Positions 1-8,573 of a stretch of DNA of 64,000 nt are shown here, one piece after another. The number at the start of each line of letters is the position of its first letter. Position 1 is the stretch's first letter. The notes under the pieces are model-generated. The model was not told the DNA's origin, searched no databases, and worked only from the letters and a program-made list of their open reading frames with translations. Both the position numbers and the translations under genes were made by a program. Source of the DNA: Limnospira sp050045915 (GTDB lineage: Bacteria; Cyanobacteriota; Cyanobacteriia; Cyanobacteriales; Microcoleaceae); assembly GCA_050045915.1 (NCBI GenBank), contig JBNGCR010000006.1, forward strand, positions 8,986-72,985, written 5' to 3'.

Positions 1-43
1 TGGGGAGAGTATAATAAATGGACGATCGCGATCGCATTTTACC

Positions 44-637
44 ATGACTCAAGCTAAACTCGAAAATCCCCCATCTTCCGATCAGCGGATTATCCATTCC
101 GGTCTGACCTGGGAACAGTTTAAACTGATTCAGGCGGGTTTCGCAGAGTCGCGGCGGGTGCGGCTGTTTTACTCGGACAATACCATCGAAATTATTATGC
201 CGGGGCGGGAACACGAGTTTTTTAAAACTATCATCGGGATGTTGATAGAGTTGTTTTGTTTGGAAACGGAAACGGAATTTTATCCCCTCGGTTCCACTAC
301 CCAAGAACGGGAGGGGGAAGTCGCCGTCGAACCGGATGAGTCCTACTGTTTTGGCGAATTGAAAAATAGACCGGATTTGGCGATCGAGGTGGTTTTTACC
401 AGCGGCGGCCCGGACAAGTTGCACCGCTACCGATCGCTCGAAATTCCCGAAGTTTGGTTCTGGCGAGAGGGTACATTTCATCTCTATCACCTGCGGGGTT
501 CGGATTATGAAGACATTGCCCGCAGCGAAATCCCGGAATTGATTAAGCTGGATTTGGAGTTATTCGGACGTTGTGTCTTGATGGCACAAACCTCTCGCCT
601 GGAGGCGGCGAAAACCTTGCGAAATGGATTCAAATAA
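44..637 (+). CDS. Uma2 family putative endonuclease (DUF820)
   Basis: The 197-residue protein has the Uma2/DUF820 layout, a PD-(D/E)xK-like fold that is greatly expanded in cyanobacteria. Visible signature elements are EPDESY near residue 96, RPDLAIEVV near 109-117, a lysine in GPDKLHRY near 125, and PEVWFW near 135. These correspond to the acidic and lysine residues of the nuclease core. The natural substrate of Uma2 proteins is not established; nuclease activity is inferred from the fold. The gene starts at an ATG inside the window and ends 39 bases before the next gene. Family assignment is secure, biological role is not. Confidence 0.85.
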   Translation: MTQAKLENPPSSDQRIIHSGLTWEQFKLIQAGFAESRRVRLFYSDNTIEIIMPGREHEFFKTIIGMLIELFCLETETEFYPLGSTTQEREGEVAVEPDESYCFGELKNRPDLAIEVVFTSGGPDKLHRYRSLEIPEVWFWREGTFHLYHLRGSDYEDIARSEIPELIKLDLELFGRCVLMAQTSRLEAAKTLRNGFK

Positions 638-676
638 AATAGAATAGACAGAGATTCCTTGAAAATAACTGCAACC

Positions 677-2035
677 ATGACCGCATCCGCCAACCCCCGC
701 AACTGGGATGAATTTTGTGCCGAACTCGGCGATATGGAAACGATCCGCGATCGCGCCCAGGTGACGAAACTCTCCCAGGACTACAACCATTTCAGCCCGA
801 TTTTGCAATCCATTCTCCGGTACAAAACCGGGGATATCGTCGTCCGTCCCACCTCGGAAGCGGACGTTTTGACGGTGGCAAAACTGTGCGTCAAACATCG
901 AGTTTCTCTCACCGTTCGGGGGGCTGGAACCGGCAATTACGGGCAGTGCGTACCTTTGGAAGGTGGGGTAGTTTTAGACCTCTCAAAAATGAACAAAATT
1001 CGCCACATCGAACCGGGTATCGCCCGGGTGGAACCGGGGGTTAAAATGGCGGCGTTCGACAAACAGGCGAGGGAGATGGGGTGGGAATTGCGGATGGTTC
1101 CTTCCACCTATCGGACGGCGACCATCGGCGGTTTTATCGGCGGGGGAAGTGGCGGTATCGGTTCGATTACTTACGGACAATTGCGCGATCGCGGCAACCT
1201 CAACGCTGTCCGCATCGTCACCCTGGAAGACGAACCGCAAATCGTCGAATTGCGGGGGGATGAGGTGCAGAATGTCAACCACGCCTACGGCACGAATGGG
1301 ATTATCACCGAGTTGGAAATCCCCCTCGCCCCGGCCTATCCCTGGACGGAATTAATCGTCACCTTCGACGATTTTATGACATCGGCGAAATTCGGTCAAG
1401 CGTTGAGCCAGTCGGACGGAATTATCAAAAAATTGGTTTGTATTTGCGCGTGGCCGATTCCGTTTTATTTTGCTCCCTTTCGCAACGTCATTTCCGAAGG
1501 TCAACACGCGGCACTGTTGATGGTCGCCGAACCCAGTTTGGAACCCTTCCGAGAATTGGCGAAAGAATTTGGGGGGGATATCTGCTATCAAAAATCAGCC
1601 CGAGAAGCGGCAAAAGGCACGACGATTGTCGAGTTTACCTGGAATCATACCACATTGCACGCCCGCAGCGCCGACCCGTCTCTGACCTATTTGCAAACCC
1701 TATTTCCGGCCGACCCGGAGTTGAAATTAATCGAACACTGCTACCACCATTTTGGGGACGAAGTGATCCAACATTTGGAGTTTTTAAGGACGGGGGGAAA
1801 CTTGCACCCGGCGGGGTTGCAAATCGTCCGGTTTTCGGATGAGGCGAGACTAAACGAAATTATCCGCTATCACGAGGAACGGGGGGCGATTATCTTCAAT
1901 CCCCATACCTATATATTAGAAGATGGGGGGATGAAGATGATTGACGTGCGGCAATTGCGGTTCAAACAAAAGTACGACCCCCACGGGTTGTTGAATCCGG
2001 GTAAAATGAGGGCTTGGTGGGAGTGTCAGTCTTGA
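677..2035 (+). CDS. FAD-binding oxidoreductase (GlcD/FAD_binding_4 type)
   Basis: This roughly 450-residue flavoprotein carries an N-terminal PCMH-type FAD domain. It has VRPTSEADVL, the glycine-rich VRGAGTGNYGQ segment, and the IGGFIGGGSGGIGS stretch that contacts the FAD pyrophosphate. The C-terminus closes with YDPHGLLNPGKM, typical of the glycolate/lactate oxidase-like family. The reading frame could be extended to a TTG at 659, but the in-frame ATG at 677 gives a better start and leaves space after the Uma2 gene. The substrate cannot be told from sequence; a 2-hydroxy acid or an alcohol is usual for the family. Oxidoreductase class is confident, specificity unknown. Confidence 0.88.
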   Translation: MTASANPRNWDEFCAELGDMETIRDRAQVTKLSQDYNHFSPILQSILRYKTGDIVVRPTSEADVLTVAKLCVKHRVSLTVRGAGTGNYGQCVPLEGGVVLDLSKMNKIRHIEPGIARVEPGVKMAAFDKQAREMGWELRMVPSTYRTATIGGFIGGGSGGIGSITYGQLRDRGNLNAVRIVTLEDEPQIVELRGDEVQNVNHAYGTNGIITELEIPLAPAYPWTELIVTFDDFMTSAKFGQALSQSDGIIKKLVCICAWPIPFYFAPFRNVISEGQHAALLMVAEPSLEPFRELAKEFGGDICYQKSAREAAKGTTIVEFTWNHTTLHARSADPSLTYLQTLFPADPELKLIEHCYHHFGDEVIQHLEFLRTGGNLHPAGLQIVRFSDEARLNEIIRYHEERGAIIFNPHTYILEDGGMKMIDVRQLRFKQKYDPHGLLNPGKMRAWWECQS

Positions 2036-2049
2036 CAGTGGGAAAAATG

Positions 2050-2089
2050 CCCCCGTAGACGCGGGGGGACAATGAGAATAAATTTTTTT
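2050..2089 (+). terminator. Possible terminator hairpin after the FAD oxidoreductase
   Basis: A six-base-pair GC stem (CCCCCG at 2050-2055, CGGGGG at 2062-2067) lies just after the stop codon at 2035. A run of seven T follows at 2083-2089. The T run starts 15 bases after the stem, farther than in a standard intrinsic terminator, so the call is tentative. Confidence 0.35.
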
Positions 2090-2156
2090 AAAAGCTTCCC
2101 GGACGCATACCAAACCCGCAGTAGGATTCAGCTATAAGTTCATTGATAGCACGTTC

Positions 2157-3050
2157 ATGGCCACATCTCGCAATTCCCTTCGCTTACTTTCGTTCTTAAC
2201 CCGCACCTCCCTCCGCACTGTCCTGCTGTTGCTTCTGAGTCTGACCCTATCCGCCGCGGCGAAATCTCCCTCGGTTCGCGTCCCGATTTTCGGGTTTCAC
2301 GACATTATCGATACCACCGATGCGGACAAACAGATGACCCGGCGTCCCCCGGTGAGTACGGATTACCAAAAACGGAATCTCTATCATTTTTTCAATTACC
2401 TGGTGGTGAACGATTATTGGTTCCTGTCCAGCCAGGATTTATTCGTCTATTTTATTCAAAAGTCAAAACCGATTCCGCCCGAGTATCGGGGGCGAAAGCC
2501 GGTGATGATCACCTTTGACGACGGTTATTCCGGCGTTCACGAAAATGTGCTGCCGATTTTGAAGGATTTGGAGTATATTTATCGAGAAAAAGTCAAAATT
2601 GTCGTCTTTGTCAATCCGGCTTACATGGGAGTCAATATCCCGGAGTACGTCCCCCACATGAGTTGTGAGGATTTGCGGTACGGATTTAAAAATGGATTTT
2701 ACGACATCCAATCCCACGGTTATTCTCACCAAAATTTGGCGCGGCTGAATGCCCAGACGTTGCAGTTGGAGTTGGAAAAAGGGAAGTCTAAATTGCGGGA
2801 ATGTACCCGAGATCTCGATCGCAACCAACTCGTCGGCGCCCACATCGCCTATCCCTTCGGCGCCCTGACGCGGCGGGTGGAACGCTACCTTCCCGGCTAT
2901 CACCTGACGGGGTATCTTTACGATGATATCGTATCCAGACCCGCCCTTCTGAAAAATCCCTTCCGCATTTCCCGTATTCCCGTCAATCTCCGCACCACTC
3001 CCCGCGAATTGGTGAATCTCGCCGAAACGGCGACACCGGCGCGGTTCTAA
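2157..3050 (+). CDS. Secreted polysaccharide deacetylase (NodB domain)
   Basis: The 297-residue protein begins with a basic stretch and a leucine-rich hydrophobic segment (about residues 17-34), then AAAKS, consistent with a signal peptide or membrane anchor. The NodB/CE4 fold is shown by FGFHDIID near residue 45, the metal-binding TFDDGYSG near 120, and SHGYSH near 183, which supplies the two histidines of the Asp-His-His metal site. Such enzymes remove N- or O-acetyl groups from peptidoglycan or exopolysaccharide outside the cytoplasmic membrane. The gene stands alone on its strand; the next two genes run the opposite way. Substrate is not determinable. Confidence 0.87.
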   Translation: MATSRNSLRLLSFLTRTSLRTVLLLLLSLTLSAAAKSPSVRVPIFGFHDIIDTTDADKQMTRRPPVSTDYQKRNLYHFFNYLVVNDYWFLSSQDLFVYFIQKSKPIPPEYRGRKPVMITFDDGYSGVHENVLPILKDLEYIYREKVKIVVFVNPAYMGVNIPEYVPHMSCEDLRYGFKNGFYDIQSHGYSHQNLARLNAQTLQLELEKGKSKLRECTRDLDRNQLVGAHIAYPFGALTRRVERYLPGYHLTGYLYDDIVSRPALLKNPFRISRIPVNLRTTPRELVNLAETATPARF

Positions 3051-3551
3051 TGCATGAAGCGACAGATTTGTCAAATCCCGCAATATAAGTTTACAATCCC
3101 CCCTTCAAAATTCGTGTCTCCGGAAACGGGTTTTGCGACAAACTGATTCACCTGTTGACGAAGATATAGGGGTTTCGGGGGAGGGTTTGGAGCGATCGCA
3201 CACCAAGCCTGAGACTATTATGTTATCAGAACCGCTGAAATGACGCAACTTCGTGGCTAATTGAGAATTATTTTTACACATTTCGTTTTGTTAAGGAGCC
3301 AGTGTGATAGAAATATTAAAACTTTGATGCAATAAGTTATTTTTAAAACTTATGGTATCCGATAGGGGATTGAGAACTCGGTTGAACACCTTTTATCTAT
3401 CTCTAATTTTGACCAAAAATGGCTTTTGTTCGGGGATAATCGGATGGGACTGAACCATCCCTCTTCATCAAACCAGGATGCAATCTTTACGATCAAAATC
3501 CGGGATTAAAAAGAGGGATGTATCACAATGGAAGGATAGATGATTTTTTCC
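3051..3551. other. Intergenic region between convergent genes
   Basis: This 501-base stretch lies between the deacetylase and the DM13 gene, which converge. I see no supported gene. It contains a 10-base inverted repeat, CATCCCTCTT at 3456-3465 and AAGAGGGATG at 3511-3520, separated by 45 bases. This could close a long hairpin in either transcript. One HIP1-like core (GCGATCGC) lies near 3191. Confidence 0.5.
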
Positions 3552-4067
3552 TTATTTACCCGCACAGGGATTGGCACCCGCACAGGGATTGGCACCCGCA
3601 CAGGGATTGGCATTGTTTGCGGTGCTGCCATCCATAGATGCGTAACCCATAGTCACATTAAATTCCCGACACCAAATCACCACTGAACCATAGTCGGCTG
3701 GGTTCACATCATCTGGGATGGCATAGCGTTGAGTTCCATTCAAACGCTGTAATTTACCGAGGTTGACATAGTTTTCCGGTTCATAATTATCTGGAACTTT
3801 AGAACGATGAAGCAAAACAAACAAATCGGGAGCATCGGCGGTAGAAAAACTCTGATCGAACTCCAAATATCGAGTTTGATTTTCAGTAACGAGCCGAACA
3901 GCACCCTGAGTTTGACTTTGATCGTCAACAAAGGTTAAAGATGGCGATGTAGGGGTTTGTGCTTGAACGATCATTTGAGCAAAACCCGCACTGGGTTTCA
4001 ACAAAAGTGTCGTATTCAGACTGACGATAGAAACGACGCTCAACATTGCTAAGTAATTGATTTTCAT
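3552..4067 (-). CDS. Secreted DM13-domain protein with NPCAGA tail repeats
   Basis: The 171-residue product has a signal peptide (hydrophobic to about residue 28, then AGFAQ). A DM13 domain of about 95 residues follows, including RYLEFDQSF, APDLFVLLHRS and SVVIWCREFNVTMGYA. DM13 domains are proposed to be redox-active, with the conserved cysteine of the VIWC segment. The C-terminus is unusual: the peptide NPCAGA is repeated three times by an exact 18-base tandem repeat at 3558-3611, adding regularly spaced cysteines before the final lysine. It lies 63 bases downstream of a peroxiredoxin-like gene on the same strand, so a redox operon is likely. Confidence 0.8.
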   Translation of the reverse strand: MKINYLAMLSVVSIVSLNTTLLLKPSAGFAQMIVQAQTPTSPSLTFVDDQSQTQGAVRLVTENQTRYLEFDQSFSTADAPDLFVLLHRSKVPDNYEPENYVNLGKLQRLNGTQRYAIPDDVNPADYGSVVIWCREFNVTMGYASMDGSTANNANPCAGANPCAGANPCAGK

Positions 4068-4130
4068 GGTTTAACCTTAACAGGACAAGAATTGGCGGTT
4101 ATTGACATTAATAAAAATGTCAATATTTCT

Positions 4131-4787
4131 TTAAACGAATGCCCGAATATTTTCCAGTACAGAAACGATGATATCCGGCTCCAATCGCTTTGTATAATCG
4201 GGATCGACAAAGGCATAGACGATTACCCCATCCTGATTGACAACATAAGTTGCAGGTATGGGTAATTCAAAGGTTTGATTTCCGTTAGCCGCCTCCAGAT
4301 CGATGCCCAACTTTTGATAAATGGGTCGGAGTTTTTCGGGGAGAGTAAACACCAAACCAAACTCCCGGGCGATCGCATTGCCAATATCACTGAGTATTTC
4401 AAAAGATAATTGTTTCTTTTCCAGGGTTGAAAGGGCATGACTTGGAGTTTCCGGAGTCAGGGCAACTAAAGTTGCCCCGAAAGTTTTAAATAGGGGAAGC
4501 GATCGCTGCAATGCACGCAATTCCAAACTACAGTAGGGACACCAACCGCCCCGATAAAAAGACAGAACCACGGGACCCGATTTCAAGATATCTTGAATTT
4601 TAATCGGTTGACCGATCGCATTAGGTAAAACAAAATCAGGGATGGTATCTCCGGGTTTCAAGGCGCGATCGACAATGTTGGAATTAATCAAATCAAGGGT
4701 GGATTGCTCCATTTGATCTTGAAATTCCTGGGGAATCAGAGATTCCATTTCCGTATTTAACTGCCCCAAATCTTCAATTAAATTCAT
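4131..4787 (-). CDS. Peroxiredoxin-like (AhpC/TSA) protein
   Basis: The 218-residue protein has the thioredoxin-fold AhpC/TSA domain from about residue 45 to 200. The active-site loop reads FYRGGWCPYCSLEL, so there is a CxxC pair rather than the single peroxidatic cysteine of typical 2-Cys enzymes. This pattern marks the peroxiredoxin-like family, which reduces peroxides or acts as a thiol reductase. No signal peptide is seen, so it should be cytoplasmic. It lies upstream of the DM13 gene on the same strand. The ATG at 4787 is preceded by GGAGAA on the coding strand, a plausible ribosome-binding site. Confidence 0.85.
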   Translation of the reverse strand: MNLIEDLGQLNTEMESLIPQEFQDQMEQSTLDLINSNIVDRALKPGDTIPDFVLPNAIGQPIKIQDILKSGPVVLSFYRGGWCPYCSLELRALQRSLPLFKTFGATLVALTPETPSHALSTLEKKQLSFEILSDIGNAIAREFGLVFTLPEKLRPIYQKLGIDLEAANGNQTFELPIPATYVVNQDGVIVYAFVDPDYTKRLEPDIIVSVLENIRAFV

Positions 4788-5144
4788 TGATTTTCTCCTG
4801 AAAAAATACTGTAGCCACCATCACCCCGAAACTCAAGACTCAAATTGATGCAGGAGTGATATACTGTGATTCGTCGTAGAACAGCTCTAGATCTCAAAGA
4901 AAACCTTTGCTAGTCGGCTGCGTGATTTCAAACTAATTACATTAACAGCGGCAAAGATGAGTAGAAGATGAAAATCACCTTGATAGAAGATAAAATCACC
5001 TTCCTGGCGTTGTCAGGCCCCTGTCATCGAGGGTTTGAGAATTTCTCAGCAAAAACTCAGGTGAGATCGAGCAATTGATCAGTTTCGGCGACGACGATCG
5101 CGGATCAGATCACCTTCTAGAACAGTTGACGGGGTAGAACAGTT
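4788..5144. other. Divergent intergenic region
   Basis: This 357-base region separates the peroxiredoxin gene (leftward) from the cupin gene (rightward), so it should hold both promoters. Near 4977-5000 the phrase AGATRAAAATCACCTT is repeated in short imperfect form, which could be a regulatory repeat. No coding sequence or strong promoter consensus stands out. Confidence 0.4.
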
Positions 5145-5756
5145 ATGGTAAACCGAGATCGGTTGGTCATGGATGACGGGCAATGTGTGGAAGTCGAGGC
5201 GGTCGAGAGCGATCGCCAGTGGGTGCGTCCCTATCGGCTGTATCGGTTTCTCACCGATTTAGAAGATCTGCTGATAGGAGTCGAAGACAACCCAACCCGA
5301 CTGCACCTGATTCGTCCCCTGGTGCGGCAGTTGTTGAACAGTTCCGAGTGGCTGCACTATAATTTTTTACCACCCGATCCGGCTACAGGCTGGTCTGTTT
5401 TGATGCTCTATAATGAACCCGAATTTCCAATCACAATTCAAACAGTCGTTTGGTCCCCCGATCGCGTTTCACCCATCCACAATCACGGCACCTGGGGAGT
5501 CGTGGCGATGTTGAGCGGGCAGGAAAAAAATACCTTCTGGCGGCGATCGCCGACCGCCGACCATCCCGATCGCATCGAATGGGTCGGAGAAGAACTTTTA
5601 ACTCCGGGAGACATTCTCTGTTTGATGCCCGATGCAATTCATCAAGTCGAAGCGATCGGAACCGAACCGACCATCAGCTTTAATCTATATGGCGAAACCG
5701 ACTTTCAACGACGATTTGAGTTCGATCGCGATCGCCACACCGCCAAAAACTTTTAA
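5145..5756 (+). CDS. Cupin of the cysteine dioxygenase family
   Basis: The 203-residue protein matches the cysteine dioxygenase-like cupin fold. The first cupin motif includes SPIHNHGTWGVVAMLSG, supplying His112 and His114. The second supplies His166 in PDAIHQVEA. These three histidines are the iron ligands of thiol dioxygenases, which oxidise cysteine or 3-mercaptopropionate to sulfinates with O2. The exact thiol is not determinable. The stop is only five bases before the next start, so it is cotranscribed with the TPR protein. Confidence 0.82.
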   Translation: MVNRDRLVMDDGQCVEVEAVESDRQWVRPYRLYRFLTDLEDLLIGVEDNPTRLHLIRPLVRQLLNSSEWLHYNFLPPDPATGWSVLMLYNEPEFPITIQTVVWSPDRVSPIHNHGTWGVVAMLSGQEKNTFWRRSPTADHPDRIEWVGEELLTPGDILCLMPDAIHQVEAIGTEPTISFNLYGETDFQRRFEFDRDRHTAKNF

Positions 5757-5761
5757 AAACC

Positions 5762-6550
5762 ATGAAAAAACCCCAATTATTGCTTACCCTTCTGATACTA
5801 TTATTTTGCCTCCTGTGGAGTCCGATCGCTCGGGCGGCGACGTCAGATTTGACCCTGGATGAACTCCTGAATCGCGCCTTTTCCACCAGTCAGGCGGGGC
5901 AGTTCGCCCGGGCTGAAGATTATTGGAGTCAAATCATCGATCGCTATCCAGACAACCCGGCAATGTGGAGCAACCGGGGCAACGTCCGGGTCAGCCAAAA
6001 CCTGCTACAGGAGGCGATCGCAGATTTTAACCGAGCCATTGAATTAGCCCCCGATGCCCCCGACCCCTATTTAAATCGCGGCATCGCCTACGAGGGACTC
6101 GGACGCTGGGACGACGCGATCGCCGACTATAATCGAGTCTTAGAACTGACTCCCGACGACGCCATCGCCTACAACAACCGGGGCAACGCCGAAGCCGGAC
6201 GGGGCCGGTGGGAAAATGCGATCGCGGACTATTCCAAAGCCACCGAACTCGATCCCGGTTATGCCTTCGCCCGGGCTAATTATGCCCTCGCCCTGTACGA
6301 AACCGGCCAAACCGAAAACGCCATTCGGACTATCAAAAATTTGATTCGGAAATATCCCAATTTCGCCGATATGCGGGCGGCATTAAGTGCCTGTTTGTGG
6401 GAGAATGGAAAAGTAGGAGAAGCCGAAAGCAACTGGGTGGCCGTCGTGGGACTCGATCCCCGCTACAAAGATCTCGATTGGGTCGCCAACGTGCGGCGCT
6501 GGCCCCCGGCGCTGGTCGTCGCCCTGGATCGGTTTCTGAATTTGCAATAA
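5762..6550 (+). CDS. Secreted TPR protein
   Basis: The 262-residue product starts with a clear signal peptide (lysines, then a leucine/isoleucine-rich core to about residue 20, then ARA). At least four tetratricopeptide repeats follow, for example AIADFNRAIELAPDAPDPYL and AIADYNRVLELTPDDAIAYN. TPR proteins scaffold protein-protein contacts; here the signal peptide places it in the periplasm or thylakoid lumen. It is coupled to the upstream cupin gene with a five-base gap. The partner is unknown. Confidence 0.85.
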   Translation: MKKPQLLLTLLILLFCLLWSPIARAATSDLTLDELLNRAFSTSQAGQFARAEDYWSQIIDRYPDNPAMWSNRGNVRVSQNLLQEAIADFNRAIELAPDAPDPYLNRGIAYEGLGRWDDAIADYNRVLELTPDDAIAYNNRGNAEAGRGRWENAIADYSKATELDPGYAFARANYALALYETGQTENAIRTIKNLIRKYPNFADMRAALSACLWENGKVGEAESNWVAVVGLDPRYKDLDWVANVRRWPPALVVALDRFLNLQ

Positions 6551-6599
6551 CCAGCCAACTCTCTGTGTCCTCCGTACCCCTGTGGTGAATTTTCATTCC

Positions 6600-7484
6600 T
6601 CATAACCGCCGCCGCAACCCTTCCAAGCGGGTTTCGAGCTCGGAAATCAACCCTTCCAGACGGGCGTCCGAGCTCAGTTGGGGGGGCGTATTTTTGGCGA
6701 TCTGCGACAAATTCTCGGCCACCGAATCCGAAACCGGAAATTGCAGCAGATGCTTGCCCCAGTGGCGACTCGCGGCGATGCCGGAACGGATACCCCGTCC
6801 GTAGCGGGGATAGGGGCTCAGGGGGGGCAGATATTGGGGACGGTAGGGAACCTCGACGGACCCACACCAGTCCCGCCATTTGAATTCCAAAATTCTGGGG
6901 CTGGTGACGACGGGTATCCACCGCACCCGCAGGGCGTCGGCAACGATCGCCCCGTGCATGGCCTCGGCTAAGAGCACCTCGGTTTCGGAAATGGCGGAAA
7001 TGACGGTTTCCACGGGGTCGGTGGGGTCGATATACCGCCAACCGAGGCGATCGCAAATTTCCTGCCAAGCCGGTTTGGCGAAGTTGGCGTGGTGGACGTG
7101 GGGCATGAAGGCGAAAGAGTCGCGTTTTTTGGGGGCCGGTTGAAACAGATGCCGAACCAATATTGCCCCGTCAGTGACGGCCATTTGGGGAGGTAAACCG
7201 AGCATCCCGGCGGAAAGGGGGCCGCGGACGCAGTGAATTTCCCAGTGGGGCGCGATCGCTTTCAGGGGCTTTTCGTAACCCGCCCCGGTGCTGAAAAAGA
7301 TGACCCGTTTTGCAGTTTTAACCCGTTCGGGAAGCAAGTCATTTAATAAGGTTCCGAACCCCACAAATATTTCCGTTTCATCCCCGTCGAAAAAACCGGG
7401 GAGGAGGTGGGACCACAACTGGGCGTTGAGTTCGTCCCCGAAGTTGGGGAGGTTGTCCCGGCGTCGGTAGTAATAGAGTTTCAT
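6600..7484 (-). CDS. Polysaccharide pyruvyl transferase family protein
   Basis: I start this 294-residue protein at the ATG at 7484, where MKLYYYRRRDNLPNFGDEL matches the usual N-terminus of the family. The frame could be extended 53 codons into the upstream gene, but that is less likely. Family features are NFGDELN near the start, FFSTGAGYEKP, HCVRGPLSAGMLGL, and LLAEAMHGAIVADALR, the conserved glycan-recognition region. Members add pyruvate ketals, or related groups, to exopolysaccharide. The start overlaps the stop of the upstream glycosyltransferase gene by ATGA, showing translational coupling. Confidence 0.83.
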   Translation of the reverse strand: MKLYYYRRRDNLPNFGDELNAQLWSHLLPGFFDGDETEIFVGFGTLLNDLLPERVKTAKRVIFFSTGAGYEKPLKAIAPHWEIHCVRGPLSAGMLGLPPQMAVTDGAILVRHLFQPAPKKRDSFAFMPHVHHANFAKPAWQEICDRLGWRYIDPTDPVETVISAISETEVLLAEAMHGAIVADALRVRWIPVVTSPRILEFKWRDWCGSVEVPYRPQYLPPLSPYPRYGRGIRSGIAASRHWGKHLLQFPVSDSVAENLSQIAKNTPPQLSSDARLEGLISELETRLEGLRRRL

Positions 7485-8524
7485 GGGTTCCCCACCAAAC
7501 TGGGAATTTTCAGTTTCGATCGCCCCTTGTCGATGGCGAAGGATAAAAAGTCTGCGGTCAATTTTTTCTGCTGTTCCCAGAAGGATTGAACGCGCCAATT
7601 TTCCCAGGCGGGGACGGCGATGGTGGTCAGAAATTTGCGCCATTCCCAGGCGATCGCGTCGGTGCGGATGCGGTGGGTTTGGGCGCAGCCGTTTTGAACC
7701 AGTCGATGTCTCAATTCGCGATCAGTTTTCAACCGTTTTAAAGCGGCGATCAATTCCGATGGCGAAGTCACTTCCAAGTAATCCCGATCCGACCATCCCT
7801 CGGCGCGAAATGCCGATTCCCAACCCAGAATGGCGGGCACTCCCGCCAACCAACAATTATATAATTTTGTCGCCGGTTTGTAAAGGTAATAATTCTCGCT
7901 GCCGAAACTGCGGACGGCGACCACGGCATCGATTTGGGAGTAGTCGTTCCAAGCCACCGTGATGCCCCGGTAGTCCGACCAGTGGTTGCAGTTGATCGCC
8001 GGACACCAATTCAAACCCAGTTCCTTTAACTGCCGCTCCCAAGCGGGGTCCAGCAGTTCCGGGACGAGGTTATTTTGATGTCCGAAAAAGCCGATATTTT
8101 CAAAGCGATCGCCCCGGTGGCGATCGCGGGGAATCAACCCCGGTTGAGTCCAGTGGGGGATGTAGTAGCCGTTGGGAACCGTCAGCATTTCTTGCAGGTT
8201 CTGCACGATGTGAAGTTGGGCGTAGGGGTACGGTTCGCCGTCCGCTTTGATGCAGATCAGCAATAAATTTTTCCCCGGTCTGAATCGATATTTGTATTGG
8301 TGGAGGGCGTTTCGGTGGGCGATAACGATCCCTTCCTTTGGCATTTCCGTCACCAATTGACAGGGAAAACCGTCCGCTTTCAAACGTAAATAAGTTTGCA
8401 GCGTCCAGGCGTGTATGCCGAGCGCAAATCCCAACCAATTACTTTCGACGTCGGCGGGAAGGTCTGCCGGCAAATAACGGGCGGGAATGTAAAAACAGAT
8501 GGGCGGTAACATTCGCTCACTCAA
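7481..8524 (-). CDS. Putative glycosyltransferase, surface polysaccharide operon
   Basis: The 347-residue protein looks like a GT-B type glycosyltransferase of cyanobacterial polysaccharide clusters. The C-terminal half includes YKPATKLYNCWLAGVPAILG and ESAFRAEGWSDRDYLEV. This resembles the nucleotide-sugar-binding region of family 1/4-like enzymes, where an acidic residue follows a Gly-Val-Pro segment. The N-terminal half reads CFYIPARYLPADLP and contains no signal peptide. It sits between an HpsE-like GT2 gene (49 bases upstream) and the pyruvyl transferase (4-base overlap), forming a three-gene leftward operon. Donor and acceptor sugars are unknown. Confidence 0.65.
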   Translation of the reverse strand: MSERMLPPICFYIPARYLPADLPADVESNWLGFALGIHAWTLQTYLRLKADGFPCQLVTEMPKEGIVIAHRNALHQYKYRFRPGKNLLLICIKADGEPYPYAQLHIVQNLQEMLTVPNGYYIPHWTQPGLIPRDRHRGDRFENIGFFGHQNNLVPELLDPAWERQLKELGLNWCPAINCNHWSDYRGITVAWNDYSQIDAVVAVRSFGSENYYLYKPATKLYNCWLAGVPAILGWESAFRAEGWSDRDYLEVTSPSELIAALKRLKTDRELRHRLVQNGCAQTHRIRTDAIAWEWRKFLTTIAVPAWENWRVQSFWEQQKKLTADFLSFAIDKGRSKLKIPSLVGNP

Positions 8525-8573
8525 TCAACTCGTTGTTATTTTGGAATTGAGACGTAGGGCAAGAGATTTAAAC

